DNA of 64,000 nt, taken from Pseudomonas sp. HN11 (lineage in GTDB: Bacteria; Pseudomonadota; Gammaproteobacteria; Pseudomonadales; Pseudomonadaceae). Every line of letters begins with the position of its first letter. Positions within the stretch are counted from its first letter, which is position 1. Position numbers and translations under genes: made by a program. Shown one piece after another: positions 1 through 8,169 of this stretch. Below the pieces are notes generated by a model, which worked only from the letters and a program-made list of their open reading frames with translations, was not told the DNA's origin and did no database searches. The stretch spans positions 4,227,001-4,291,000 of the forward strand of contig NZ_CP089985.1 in assembly GCF_021390155.1 (NCBI RefSeq), written 5' to 3'.

Positions 1-1
1 G

Positions 2-325
2 AACCACGCCCCGACCGGCTGGCTGGGCGGCACGGTCAGCCTCCTGGCGATCTTTGCACCGTCGTTTCTGCTGGTCTTCGGCGCCCTGCCCTTCTGGGCC
101 AGCTTGCGCCGCAGTCCACGCACCCAGGCTGCGCTGGCCGGGGTGAATGCCGCGGTAGTGGGGCTATTGCTGGCGGCGTTGTACCAGCCGGTGTGGACCA
201 GCGCGATTTTCACCGTGCTGGACTTCAGCCTGACAGTGATCGCCCTGACAGCACTGATGGTATGGCGCTTGCCACCCTGGCTGGTGGTGGCCGGCTGCGG
301 CGTACTGGGAGGCTTACTGGGCTGA
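2..325 (+). CDS. chrA: Chromate transporter ChrA, C-terminal part
   Basis: This is the last ~107 residues of a gene that begins before the window. The peptide is hydrophobic and carries the CHR-family end pattern, with a conserved segment reading FAPSFLLVFGALPFW followed by three more membrane stretches and a stop at 323-325. ChrA proteins are inner-membrane exporters that expel chromate, usually with two homologous CHR halves; only the second half is visible. The stop overlaps the stop of the convergent gene at 314 by 12 bp, so the two transcripts end into each other. The family call rests on the C-terminal pattern only. Confidence 0.8.
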   Translation, partial: NHAPTGWLGGTVSLLAIFAPSFLLVFGALPFWASLRRSPRTQAALAGVNAAVVGLLLAALYQPVWTSAIFTVLDFSLTVIALTALMVWRLPPWLVVAGCGVLGGLLG

Positions 326-886
326 ACCCGGCTCCACGATCCGCAGCCAAGGCCAGCGCGCCTGATAACTCCTGGCCTTCTGCGCAAACAACGCTGGCTC
401 CGGATGCAGCGGGTTGATGCGCAATACGCCCTGTGCGATGTCTTCCAACCCATACGGCGCGTACCACTCACCGGTGGCAATCTCCAGGCCGATGCAGGTG
501 CCCGCCACCAGATACCGGTCAATCCCCTGCTTGGCCGTGTGCAACTGCGGATAAGGTCGACCAAAGCGCTCGCCATACCAAAGATGAACCCGCGCCTGGT
601 TCTTCACTTCCACATTCACGCCCAGGTCCAGGAACAACTGCTCGGCCACCCGGATCACCCTATCCTCGGCCTCGTAGGACAAGTCCGTATCAAAGTAGAA
701 AACGTCGTAGTCCTTGACGCCCTGGTCCGCAGGTAGGTTCGACTGATGATTCCACACCGCCTGGAACAGGCAGCCCGCCGTGAGGAAACATTGGTCCACG
801 CCGAGGTCAGGCAAGCGCGCGGTGATTTCGGCATTGATGGGGTTGGCCATGGCCAGGTTGAGCAGGGTTTCGACGGTCAATGTCAT
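314..886 (-). CDS. Nucleotidyltransferase-like protein (DUF925 type)
   Basis: A 190-residue soluble protein beginning MTLTVETLLNLAMANP. It resembles the nucleotidyltransferase-fold family often annotated DUF925, seen in the segment around residues 30-65 (CFLTAGCLFQAVWN, then DYDVFYFDTDLSYEAED), where Asp pairs resemble the metal-binding acidic cluster of such folds. Substrate unknown. The ATG at 886 is chosen because an AAGGAGT-like ribosome site lies 5-11 bases upstream; the reading frame stays open further upstream but without a site. It converges on chrA and lies downstream of the LuxR-type regulator on the same strand, 63 bp away. Confidence 0.75.
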   Translation of the reverse strand: MTLTVETLLNLAMANPINAEITARLPDLGVDQCFLTAGCLFQAVWNHQSNLPADQGVKDYDVFYFDTDLSYEAEDRVIRVAEQLFLDLGVNVEVKNQARVHLWYGERFGRPYPQLHTAKQGIDRYLVAGTCIGLEIATGEWYAPYGLEDIAQGVLRINPLHPEPALFAQKARSYQARWPWLRIVEPGSAQ

Positions 887-948
887 GGGCACTCCTTGAG
901 GTGTCACCAGCCTACACGACCGATAAGAGGATTTCGTGACCGACACGC

Positions 949-2388
949 CTAAATCAAACCCAGCGTCAGTGCCTTCAGCGTGGCGGCCGCGCGCGTCGTG
1001 CACTCCAATTTGCGAAATACGCTTTCCACGTGGGTGCGTACGGTGCTCGGGCTGATGCCTAGTTGGCGCGCCACTTCCTTGTTGCTGCCACCTTTACTGA
1101 TGCGCTGCAAAATCTCGGTTTCGCGCTCGGTCAGCGGGCCATTGCTGGCCTTGCAGCCTTTGACCGACAGCTCGCCCCGCGCCGCAGCGATCACCGCCTG
1201 GCACGCGCGGGTGTCGAAGCGCCCCTGCTGCGCCTCATCCAACAGCACGCGTTCAGCCCCCTCCTCGCTGAACGCCGGCCGCCACGGACGCTCGCTGCGC
1301 AAGGCCTCCCAGGCCAGTGTGGCGGTGAGCAAGCGGTGCTCGTCCGTCAGTGCATCGCCGCTGAGGCTGCGGAAGTACCCACTGCCGTCCAGCCGCTCAT
1401 AGGCGTGGGCTGCCAATTGCCCCGGCACCGCGAGCGCGGGGATCTGGCCGCATACGCGGGACGTCCAGTAAGGCACTAAACGGGCCTGTTCAAGGTCGTC
1501 GTCCAGCAGCGCACCGGGGGTGTTCCAGATGCGATTGGGCACCGCCGCCCGGCCGATACCGTGAATCAATGCCGCCTGGCTCAGGTGATGGGTAGTAGTG
1601 TGCGACAGGCCGCACAGGCCCGCCGCCACGCGCACCAATTCGGCCGAACGCCGCGAATACCCGGCGAGCCAGGGCAACTTGAGGTCGATCACGTCGCCCA
1701 CCAGGGTCAACGGCACCTCACGTAGCTCTGTGCGCACACAAGCCAACCCCTCCGGTACTGAACGCAGTTGCTCCAGCCAGTCCTCGGCGTGCCGCGACAG
1801 CTCGGCGATCAGTGCACCCGGATACCGTTGATCACGCTGGCCTGCGATCCATTGCAACGCCATCTCAAGGCCGTGCACCCGCGACAGAATCTCCAAGTCG
1901 CCCGCCAGCACCACCCAATAGACCACTTCCGGCACCTGTGGATGGCGCAGGCCAAAGGGTCTGCCGCCGCCGTCGAACTGCTCGAACACATTGCGCAGGC
2001 CGCGCTCAACGCCGGCATTGAGCCCCAAGGTGCGCGCGATGTCGCCGGACACCTCGCAATGCACCTGTGCCAACCCCGTCGCCTGGCCCACGGCGCGCAC
2101 ACCCGCCGCGTCGAGGGTCTGGCTGAGCATCGCGTTGCGGCCCTGCACGTCGTCACCGAGCAACGCGGTAAAACCGTCCGCATTGGCCGTACACCCCGAC
2201 CAGCGCAGCAGCGCCACCTGGCGGCCGATGTCGATGTGCTCGCCGTCACCGTGGCAGGCCTGGCCCAGCAGGTGCACCAGGCGTGCCGTGCGGCGCGACT
2301 GGCCAAACGGCTGGCCCATGCTCAGGTCGCCGACCATGGACAACGCCAGGATTGCGCCGTCCACCTCGATGCAGTCAGTGTCGCCCAT
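949..2388 (-). CDS. LuxR-type regulator with degenerate HD/HD-GYP halves
   Basis: 479 residues. The C-terminus (about 418-479) is a GerE/LuxR helix-turn-helix, with LTERETEILQRI and the recognition region GISPSTVRTHVESVF. The rest looks like two HD/HD-GYP-related halves: residues about 105-180 contain a FEQFDGGGRPFGL segment matching the erwDGkGyP part of HD-GYP domains, and residues about 245-345 contain ALIHGIGRAAVPNRI and ERLDGSGYF. In active HD-GYP enzymes the second motif reads HDIGK and the third HHExxDGxGYP; here the metal-binding Asp is Gly (G277), the HH is AY and the GYP is GYF. A sensory role without phosphodiesterase activity is therefore likely. It is divergent from the secreted hydrolase at 2493, a possible target. 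Confidence 0.8.
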   Translation of the reverse strand: MGDTDCIEVDGAILALSMVGDLSMGQPFGQSRRTARLVHLLGQACHGDGEHIDIGRQVALLRWSGCTANADGFTALLGDDVQGRNAMLSQTLDAAGVRAVGQATGLAQVHCEVSGDIARTLGLNAGVERGLRNVFEQFDGGGRPFGLRHPQVPEVVYWVVLAGDLEILSRVHGLEMALQWIAGQRDQRYPGALIAELSRHAEDWLEQLRSVPEGLACVRTELREVPLTLVGDVIDLKLPWLAGYSRRSAELVRVAAGLCGLSHTTTHHLSQAALIHGIGRAAVPNRIWNTPGALLDDDLEQARLVPYWTSRVCGQIPALAVPGQLAAHAYERLDGSGYFRSLSGDALTDEHRLLTATLAWEALRSERPWRPAFSEEGAERVLLDEAQQGRFDTRACQAVIAAARGELSVKGCKASNGPLTERETEILQRISKGGSNKEVARQLGISPSTVRTHVESVFRKLECTTRAAATLKALTLGLI

Positions 2389-2492
2389 ACGCCTCTCCGC
2401 TCAGATTATTTGGCCGGCCTCGGATAAACGACCGATACCCGCGCGCCCCCGCAATGCCGACACTGGCGTCACCCCCAACCGGAGACACCGCC

Positions 2493-3248
2493 ATGTTCAA
2501 GCCCAAAGCAATCGCCCTCGCACTCGCCATGACCACTTCGCTTTTCGCCAGCGCCAGCTTCGCCGCCCAACCCTCGGTGGTGATCGTGCACGGTGCCTTT
2601 GCCGACGGTTCCGACTGGGCCAAGGTGGTGCCGCTGCTGCAAACCCAAGGTATCAAGGTGACCGTGGTGCAAAACCCGCTCACCTCCCTGGCCGACGACG
2701 TGGCCGCCACCCAGCGCGTGCTCAACAACCAGGACGGCAACGTCGTACTGGTCGGGCACTCCTGGGGCGGTACCGTGATCAGCGAGGCCGGCACTGACAA
2801 GAAAGTGCGCAGCCTGGTCTACGTTGCCGCCTTCGCACCGGATGCCGGCCAGGCCAGCAAAGACCTGGGCAAAGACTACCCCGCCCCGACCGGCGTCAAA
2901 GACATTACAGCTGATAAAAACGGCTTTCTCTACATGACCGCGCAAGGCATGGCCACCGGCTTCGCCCAGGACCTGTCAGCTGAGCAGACCGCCGTGATGG
3001 CCGCGACCCAAGGCCCGATCCGCGCCTCGGCCTTTGACGACAAAACCAGCGTCGCCGCCTGGAAAGGCAAGCCGTCCTGGTACGTGGTGGCCCGTGACGA
3101 CCGCATGATCCAGCCCGACCTGCAGCGCGCCTTCGCCAAGAAAATCGGCGCCCAAGTCACTGAGATCCCGGCCAGCCATGTGCCTCAACAATCGCGCCCG
3201 GCCGACGTGGCCAAGGTGATCATCCAGGCCGTGCAGCAAAGCCAGTAA
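2493..3248 (+). CDS. Secreted alpha/beta hydrolase
   Basis: 251 residues. A signal peptide ends near residue 24 (SASFAA), so the mature enzyme should be periplasmic or exported. The fold signature is clear: an oxyanion-loop VIVHGAFADGSDW just after the signal peptide, the nucleophile elbow GHSWGG, and a late His in ASHVPQQS. This matches the salicylate-esterase/EstC-like group of alpha/beta hydrolases; the substrate cannot be read from the sequence. The ATG at 2493 follows a GGAG site by 8 bases. The gene is divergent from the HD/LuxR regulator, with about 100 bp between starts. Confidence 0.85.
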   Translation: MFKPKAIALALAMTTSLFASASFAAQPSVVIVHGAFADGSDWAKVVPLLQTQGIKVTVVQNPLTSLADDVAATQRVLNNQDGNVVLVGHSWGGTVISEAGTDKKVRSLVYVAAFAPDAGQASKDLGKDYPAPTGVKDITADKNGFLYMTAQGMATGFAQDLSAEQTAVMAATQGPIRASAFDDKTSVAAWKGKPSWYVVARDDRMIQPDLQRAFAKKIGAQVTEIPASHVPQQSRPADVAKVIIQAVQQSQ

Positions 3249-3271
3249 CGCCCGGCATTCTCACCAGGGGC

Positions 3272-3310
3272 CAGGCACTTATCAAGAACGCACGAAAAAG
3301 TAAGTGCCTG
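3272..3310. terminator. Long-loop hairpin between hydrolase and GMC oxidoreductase
   Basis: Ten-base perfect arms (CAGGCACTTA at 3272-3281 and TAAGTGCCTG at 3301-3310) enclose a 19-nt loop. It lies 24 bp after the hydrolase stop and 35 bp before the GMC start. The stem is followed by ACTTTAA rather than a long T run, so it may be a terminator, a processing site or an operator. Confidence 0.45.
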
Positions 3311-3344
3311 ACTTTAATTGCATCAAGCGGATGGAAACGGATTC

Positions 3345-4877
3345 ATGTCCAGCGATAATTTTGACTTCATTGTATGTGGCGCCGGCGCATCCGGCTCTGT
3401 GGTCGCCGGCCGACTGGCGGAAAACCCCGACGTTCGTGTGCTGCTGATCGAAGCCGGTGGCACTGACGACCACCCCGACATCGAACAGCCCGGCCACTGG
3501 CCGCTGAACCTGGGCACTGACCGCGACTGGAACTTCACCGCGGCCGCCAACCCGCACATCAACCACCGACAGCTCCCGCTGAGCATGGGCCGGGGCCTGG
3601 GTGGCGGGTCGAGCATCAACGTGATGCTGTGGGCGCGAGGGCACAAAAACGACTGGGAAGACTTCGCCACAGAAAGCGGCGACCCGGCCTGGAATTACGC
3701 CTCCGTGCTCAAGCTGTACCAACGCATCGAACACTACCAGGGCGCCAGCGACCCAACCCGACGCGGCACCGACGGCCCGGTTCACATTCAACCGGCGTCG
3801 GGGGCCCAGCCCATCGCCCACGCCCTGCTCAACGCCGCCCGCGCGATGGACATCCCGACCTTTGAAAGCCCCAACGGCCTGATGATGGAAGGCCGTGGCG
3901 GCGCGGCCATCAACGACTTGATCATCAAGGACGGCAAACGCCACTCCATTTACCGCGCCTATGTGCGACCACGGCCCAACCTCACCGTGCTGACCGACAC
4001 GCTGGTGAGCCGGCTGCTGTTCGAGGGCCAGCGGGTGGTGGGCGTTGAAGCGTTGCGCGACGGGCAGACCCAGCGCTACCAGGCCGACCACGAAGTGATC
4101 CTGTCCCTCGGCGCAATCAACACGCCCAAGGTGCTGATGCAGTCTGGCATCGGGCCTGAGGAGGAATTGCGGCGCCACGGCATCGCGCTTCGCCAGCACC
4201 TGCCCGGCGTCGGGGCGAACCATCAGGACCACGTGTCCTTCGCCGCCATCTTCGAATACGCCACGCCACAACCTTTGGGCTACGGCGGCTCCGAAGCCAC
4301 GTTGTACTGGAGCAGCGACAGCGCCCTGCGCCTGCCGGACATGTTCCACTGCCAGCTTGAATTCCCGGTACCCAGTGCCGAAAACGCCCACCTTGGCGTC
4401 CCCGCCCACGGCTGGACCATGTTCGCCGGCCTGGCCCACCCACAAAGCCGTGGCCTCGTGACGTTGTCCGGCCCGCGCGTGGACGACGCGCCGATCATCC
4501 AACCCAACACCCTCGCGCACCCGGACGACCTGCGTTGCGCCCTGGACAACCTGCGCTTCGTCCAGGAATTGGGTGCACAGCCCGCGTTCAAGGGCCTGAT
4601 CAAAGGTGAATGCCTGCCGGGCAAGCTCGACTCGCAGGCGTTGGCAGGCTACGCCCGCAATGCAGCCGTGACTTATTGGCACCAATGCGGTACCGCCAAA
4701 ATGGGCCGGGATTCGATGTCAGTGGTTAACAGCCGCCTGCAAGTCTACGGCGTGCAGGGCCTGCGAATTGCCGACGCCTCGATCATGCCGCACGTGACCA
4801 GCGGCAACACCATGGCGCCGTGCGTGTTGATCGGCGAGCGCGCGGTGGAGGAGATTCGGGCGCTGTATCAGCTCTGA
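3345..4877 (+). CDS. GMC-family flavin oxidoreductase (choline dehydrogenase-like)
   Basis: 510 residues, normal for the glucose-methanol-choline family. The N-terminal FAD dinucleotide fold is visible as FIVCGAGASGSVVAGRLAE, the first GMC signature as GRGLGGGSSINVMLWARG, and the C-terminal substrate domain ends with HQCGTAKMG (catalytic His region) and GLRIADASIMPHVTSGNTMA. Such enzymes oxidise primary alcohols or sugars with FAD. No betaine-aldehyde dehydrogenase (betB) or BetI regulator is adjacent, so a true choline role is not supported. The ATG at 3345 (MSSDNFDF) sits directly before the flavin fold; an ATG 27 bases upstream is possible but adds non-conserved residues. Confidence 0.88.
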   Translation: MSSDNFDFIVCGAGASGSVVAGRLAENPDVRVLLIEAGGTDDHPDIEQPGHWPLNLGTDRDWNFTAAANPHINHRQLPLSMGRGLGGGSSINVMLWARGHKNDWEDFATESGDPAWNYASVLKLYQRIEHYQGASDPTRRGTDGPVHIQPASGAQPIAHALLNAARAMDIPTFESPNGLMMEGRGGAAINDLIIKDGKRHSIYRAYVRPRPNLTVLTDTLVSRLLFEGQRVVGVEALRDGQTQRYQADHEVILSLGAINTPKVLMQSGIGPEEELRRHGIALRQHLPGVGANHQDHVSFAAIFEYATPQPLGYGGSEATLYWSSDSALRLPDMFHCQLEFPVPSAENAHLGVPAHGWTMFAGLAHPQSRGLVTLSGPRVDDAPIIQPNTLAHPDDLRCALDNLRFVQELGAQPAFKGLIKGECLPGKLDSQALAGYARNAAVTYWHQCGTAKMGRDSMSVVNSRLQVYGVQGLRIADASIMPHVTSGNTMAPCVLIGERAVEEIRALYQL

Positions 4878-4929
4878 CCCGCTGAGCCATGAACCTGCGG
4901 CCGAATCGTCCATCCCCCAACAAGACTGC

Positions 4930-5163
4930 CTAGCCCTTCAGCTCGCCCGCCCGATGACTCGCTGCGTCGTCGTAGGCCACATACAGCGACTCGGCGATCT
5001 GGCTCTTGATGGCTTTGCTGGCTTCCAGCCCGAGGACGAAACCCTCCGCCTTCCCGCCCGCACGGTTGAGTTCTTCGTGGGTGGACGCGCCGGTGATGGC
5101 GTCGAGAAGCTTGGTGGCGTGAGGGCCGACGCCTTTCGGCAGGCTGATTTGGTCGATGGACAT
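4930..5163 (-). CDS. Small conserved hypothetical protein, 77 aa
   Basis: 77 residues beginning MSIDQISLPKGVGPHATKLL, soluble, with no signal peptide or membrane segment and a mostly helical, alanine-rich composition. I do not recognise a named domain. The start at 5163 is supported by a GCAAGGT site 7 bases upstream. It is convergent with the GMC gene and divergent from mesX. Codon use fits the surrounding core genes, so it is likely real. Confidence 0.65.
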   Translation of the reverse strand: MSIDQISLPKGVGPHATKLLDAITGASTHEELNRAGGKAEGFVLGLEASKAIKSQIAESLYVAYDDAASHRAGELKG

Positions 5164-5390
5164 GGGCGATACCTTGCAAGAGAGAAATCGGTAGCGCGTG
5201 GAACCACTGCCGGGGAGGCATGGTAGACCGGTTTGCACACAAAAGGGCTGGTTTTGGCGCTCGCCGCGCAACGGGCCTACACCCCATCATGAGGAGCGCT
5301 AACGCTGCCGTGAAATCAATTCAGTTTTGCTCATGTTGTTGCCTGCCTAGAATGCCCCCTACTTCAAGACAGGTTATAGACCGCTGAACA

Positions 5391-5414
5391 AGCACCTGAA
5401 CACGTTCAGGTGCT
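5391..5414. promoter_or_regulatory. Perfect 11-bp dyad upstream of mesX
   Basis: AGCACCTGAAC and GTTCAGGTGCT face each other across two bases, 28 bp before the mesX start. The core TGAA-N4-TTCA is close to the MetR half-site pair TGAA-N5-TTCA known from enterobacteria but has one base less between the halves. It could be an operator for a methionine-sensing regulator or an RNA hairpin in the leader. Confidence 0.5.
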
Positions 5415-5442
5415 ATCGCGGCAATCAGGGTGTGGCATCACA

Positions 5443-6426
5443 ATGAACAAAGAATTTGCATTTACGGTCAAGAGCATTCGTTTCGACGAGCACTATCACC
5501 CCGCCGAAAACACGCGCATCACCACCAACTTTGCCAACTTGGCGAGGGGCGCGAGCCGTCAAGAAAACTTGCGCAACACGTTAAGGATGATTGATAACCG
5601 CTTCAATGCCTTGGCCCATTGGGATAACCCCAAAGGCGATCGCTATACGGTCGAGCTTGAAATCATTTCCGTGGAAATGGACATGGGTACACAAAGTAGC
5701 GGCCATGCCATTCCTTTGATTGAGGTATTGAAAACCAACATTGTTGATCGAAAAACCAACGAGCGCCTGGCAGGCATTGTCGGCAATAACTTTTCCTCTT
5801 ACGTACGCGACTACGACTTCAGCGTGCGCTTGCTGGAGCACAACAAGGATCAACCCCAGTTCAGCACACCCGCGGACTTTGGCGACCTGCACGGACAGTT
5901 GTTCAAGAGCTTCGTCAATTCCAGCACCTACAAAGAACACTTCAACAAGCCGCCGGTCATTTGCCTGAGTGTGTCGAGCGCCAAGACCTATCACCGCACC
6001 GAAAACCTGCACCCTGTACTGGGCGTTGAATACCAGCAAGATGAATATTCACTGACGGATGAATACTTCAACAAGATGGGGCTGAAGGTTCGCTATTTCA
6101 TGCCGGCTAATAGCGTTGCGCCGCTGGCGTTTTATTTTTCCGGCGATTTGCTCAGCGACTACAGCCCCCTTGAGCTGATCAGCACCATCAGCACCATGGA
6201 CACCTTCCAGAAGATTTACCGCCCAGAGATCTACAACGCGAACTCTGCAGCCGGCAAATCCTATCAACCCAGCCTGCAACACCAGGACTATTCACTGACG
6301 CGGATTGTGTATGACCGCGAAGAACGCGGCCGACTGGCCATCGAACAGGGCAAGTTTGTTGAAGAGCACTTCATCAAGCCCTACCAGTCGGTGCTGGCGC
6401 AGTGGTCTGCCCACTGCGCGCGTTGA
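5443..6426 (+). CDS. mesX: MesX, DUF1852 partner of methionine synthase MesD
   Basis: 327 residues that I recognise as DUF1852: FAFTVKSIRFDEHYHP at the start, IDNRFNALAHWDNPKGDRY, then a long beta-rich middle and a closing FVEEHFIKPYQSVLAQW. In published genetics of folate-independent methionine synthases, DUF1852 (MesX) together with oxygen is required for MesD to make methionine from homocysteine without methyl-folate or B12. Its chemistry and the methyl donor are not known to me. It is soluble with no signal peptide. The next gene, mesD, begins 26 bp later, and a flavin reductase overlaps mesD, so the three form one operon. The ATG at 5443 is chosen because homology begins there; the site upstream is weak. 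Confidence 0.88.
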   Translation: MNKEFAFTVKSIRFDEHYHPAENTRITTNFANLARGASRQENLRNTLRMIDNRFNALAHWDNPKGDRYTVELEIISVEMDMGTQSSGHAIPLIEVLKTNIVDRKTNERLAGIVGNNFSSYVRDYDFSVRLLEHNKDQPQFSTPADFGDLHGQLFKSFVNSSTYKEHFNKPPVICLSVSSAKTYHRTENLHPVLGVEYQQDEYSLTDEYFNKMGLKVRYFMPANSVAPLAFYFSGDLLSDYSPLELISTISTMDTFQKIYRPEIYNANSAAGKSYQPSLQHQDYSLTRIVYDREERGRLAIEQGKFVEEHFIKPYQSVLAQWSAHCAR

Positions 6427-6452
6427 TTCCTTTAAAAGACAAGGTCACCCTA

Positions 6453-7481
6453 ATGAAAAAGCTATTGCCTACCTCAACCGCCGGCAGCTTGCCTAAACCG
6501 TCCTGGCTGGCACACCCCGAGACACTGTGGTCACCCTGGAAACTGCAAGAAGAAGCCTTGATCGAGGGCAAACAAGACGCCTTGCGCTTGTCCCTGCAAG
6601 AACAACAAAACGCTGGCATTGATATCGTCAGTGACGGTGAACAAACACGCCAACACTTCGTCACCACCTTTATCGAACACCTCAGCGGCGTGGATTTCGA
6701 GAAGCGTGAGACCGTCAGAATCCGTGACCGTTATGATGCGAGCGTGCCGACTGTGGTGGGGGCTGTCACCCGTCAAAAACCGGTGTTTGTCGAAGACGCC
6801 AAGTTCCTGCGCCAGCAAACCAGTCAACCGATCAAGTGGGCGTTGCCAGGCCCCATGACGATGATCGATACGCTGTATGACAACCACTATAAAAGCCGCG
6901 AAAAACTGGCCTGGGAATTCGCCAGGATCCTCAATGAAGAAGCCCGGGAATTGGAAGCGGCGGGTGTGGATATCATCCAGTTTGACGAGCCGGCCTTTAA
7001 CGTCTTCTTTGACGAGGTGAATGACTGGGGCGTTGCCACCCTGGAACGGGCCATAGAAGGCCTTAAATGTGAAACGGCGGTGCACATCTGCTACGGCTAC
7101 GGCATCAAGGCCAATACCGATTGGAAAAAGACCTTGGGCTCCGAGTGGCGCCAGTACGAAGAGGCGTTTCCCAAGTTGCAGCAATCCAGTATCGATATCG
7201 TCTCGCTGGAATGCCATAACTCCCATGTGCCCATGGAACTCATCGAACTCATTCGCGGTAAAAAAGTGATGGTCGGTGCCATTGACGTGGCCAACCACGC
7301 CATTGAAACACCGGAAGAAGTCGCCAATACCCTGCGCAAAGCCCTGCAGTTCGTGGATGCCGACAAGCTTTACCCGTGCACCAACTGCGGCATGGCGCCC
7401 CTGCCCCGCCGTGTGGCACGCGGCAAGCTGAATGCGTTGAGTGCCGGCGCTGAAATCATCCGCCAAGAACTGTCGAACTGA
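6453..7481 (+). CDS. mesD: MesD-type core methionine synthase
   Basis: 342 residues covering only the catalytic half of cobalamin-independent methionine synthase (MetE), without the N-terminal folate-binding half. The zinc ligands of MetE are all visible: His211 and Cys213 in HICYGYG, Glu253 in SLECHNSH and Cys312 in TNCGM. The homocysteine-side regions GSLPKPSW and IVSDGEQTR near the N-terminus are also present. Association with DUF1852 places it in the MesD family, which works in aerobes and does not depend on 5-methyl-tetrahydrofolate or cobalamin. Its stop overlaps the next gene's ATG by one base (TGATG), indicating translational coupling. The ATG at 6453 has a CAAGGT site upstream. Confidence 0.9.
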   Translation: MKKLLPTSTAGSLPKPSWLAHPETLWSPWKLQEEALIEGKQDALRLSLQEQQNAGIDIVSDGEQTRQHFVTTFIEHLSGVDFEKRETVRIRDRYDASVPTVVGAVTRQKPVFVEDAKFLRQQTSQPIKWALPGPMTMIDTLYDNHYKSREKLAWEFARILNEEARELEAAGVDIIQFDEPAFNVFFDEVNDWGVATLERAIEGLKCETAVHICYGYGIKANTDWKKTLGSEWRQYEEAFPKLQQSSIDIVSLECHNSHVPMELIELIRGKKVMVGAIDVANHAIETPEEVANTLRKALQFVDADKLYPCTNCGMAPLPRRVARGKLNALSAGAEIIRQELSN

Positions 7482-7999
7482 TGCCCACCCTGTCACGTCC
7501 CTGTGCGACCATCGAGCCCTTGAGCTTTCGCGAAGCGCTCGGGCACTACGCCTCCGGTATCACGGTGATTACATCGCACCTCGAGGGCGAGCCGATTGGC
7601 TTTACGTGCCAGTCGTTCTACAGCGTGTCGATGAGCCCACCGTTGGTGTCGTTCAGCGTCATGGCCAGTTCCGCCAGCTACCCCAAGATCCGCCAGGCCG
7701 GTCGATTTACCGTCAACATCCTCTCGGGCGAGCAGGTCAATATCTCCAACCAGTTTGCGCGGCGTGGCACCGACAAGTGGCACGACGTCGACTGGCAGGC
7801 ATCGCCGCTGGGCAACCCGATCATCGCCGGCAGCCTGCATTGGCTGGATTGCGAGATCCATGCTGAACACGCTGCCGGGGATCACCTGATTGTGATTGGG
7901 GAAGTGAAGGCGCTGAACCGACAAGAAGCGGCGGCGACCCAACCCTTGCTGTATTTCAAAGGGCAATATTGCAACCTCGCCGCGCCTGGCGCGGTATAG
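7481..7999 (+). CDS. Flavin reductase family protein, third gene of mes operon
   Basis: 172 residues with the flavin-reductase-like split-barrel pattern: FREALGHYASGITVITS, GFTCQSFYSVSMSPPLVSFSV, then SGRFTVNIL-type strand (here AGRFTVNILSGEQ) and a DHLIVIGEV strand near the end. Such enzymes reduce free FMN or FAD with NAD(P)H and feed reduced flavin to a partner oxygenase. The one-base overlap with mesD ties its translation to the methionine synthase. Since MesD/MesX needs oxygen, a natural inference is that this protein supplies reduced flavin to MesX or to a reaction that produces the methyl donor. That link is inferred from position only. Confidence 0.87.
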   Translation: MPTLSRPCATIEPLSFREALGHYASGITVITSHLEGEPIGFTCQSFYSVSMSPPLVSFSVMASSASYPKIRQAGRFTVNILSGEQVNISNQFARRGTDKWHDVDWQASPLGNPIIAGSLHWLDCEIHAEHAAGDHLIVIGEVKALNRQEAAATQPLLYFKGQYCNLAAPGAV

Positions 8000-8169
8000 C
8001 CTGTACGCGCGCCGTCCTCGCCAGGGGCGGCCGCCCGTAAAGGGGACAGGCCTATTTACCTCTGAAACAGGCCACACGACCCACCGATCAATGCCTACAA
8101 CATTGCCCTAAAAGTACTGCATAGCGCTTAGTATGGAACGCCTCTGCGATCAACCCGAGGTCATCCGCC

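Noticed and set aside
3282..4685. 467-codon open frame opposite the GMC oxidoreductase
   Set aside because: Antisense of a strongly biased gene; the sequence is Val/Gly/Ala/His-rich with no motif, while the plus strand has the complete GMC signatures.
5288..5335. CATGAGGAGCGCT with a downstream CTCATG, resembling the 5' part of an SAH riboswitch upstream of mesX
   Set aside because: The GAGGAGCGC word and a closing stem match, but the downstream GCGCTC strand needed for the pseudoknot is missing. A covariance search with the SAH riboswitch model would decide; a significant hit would reverse this.
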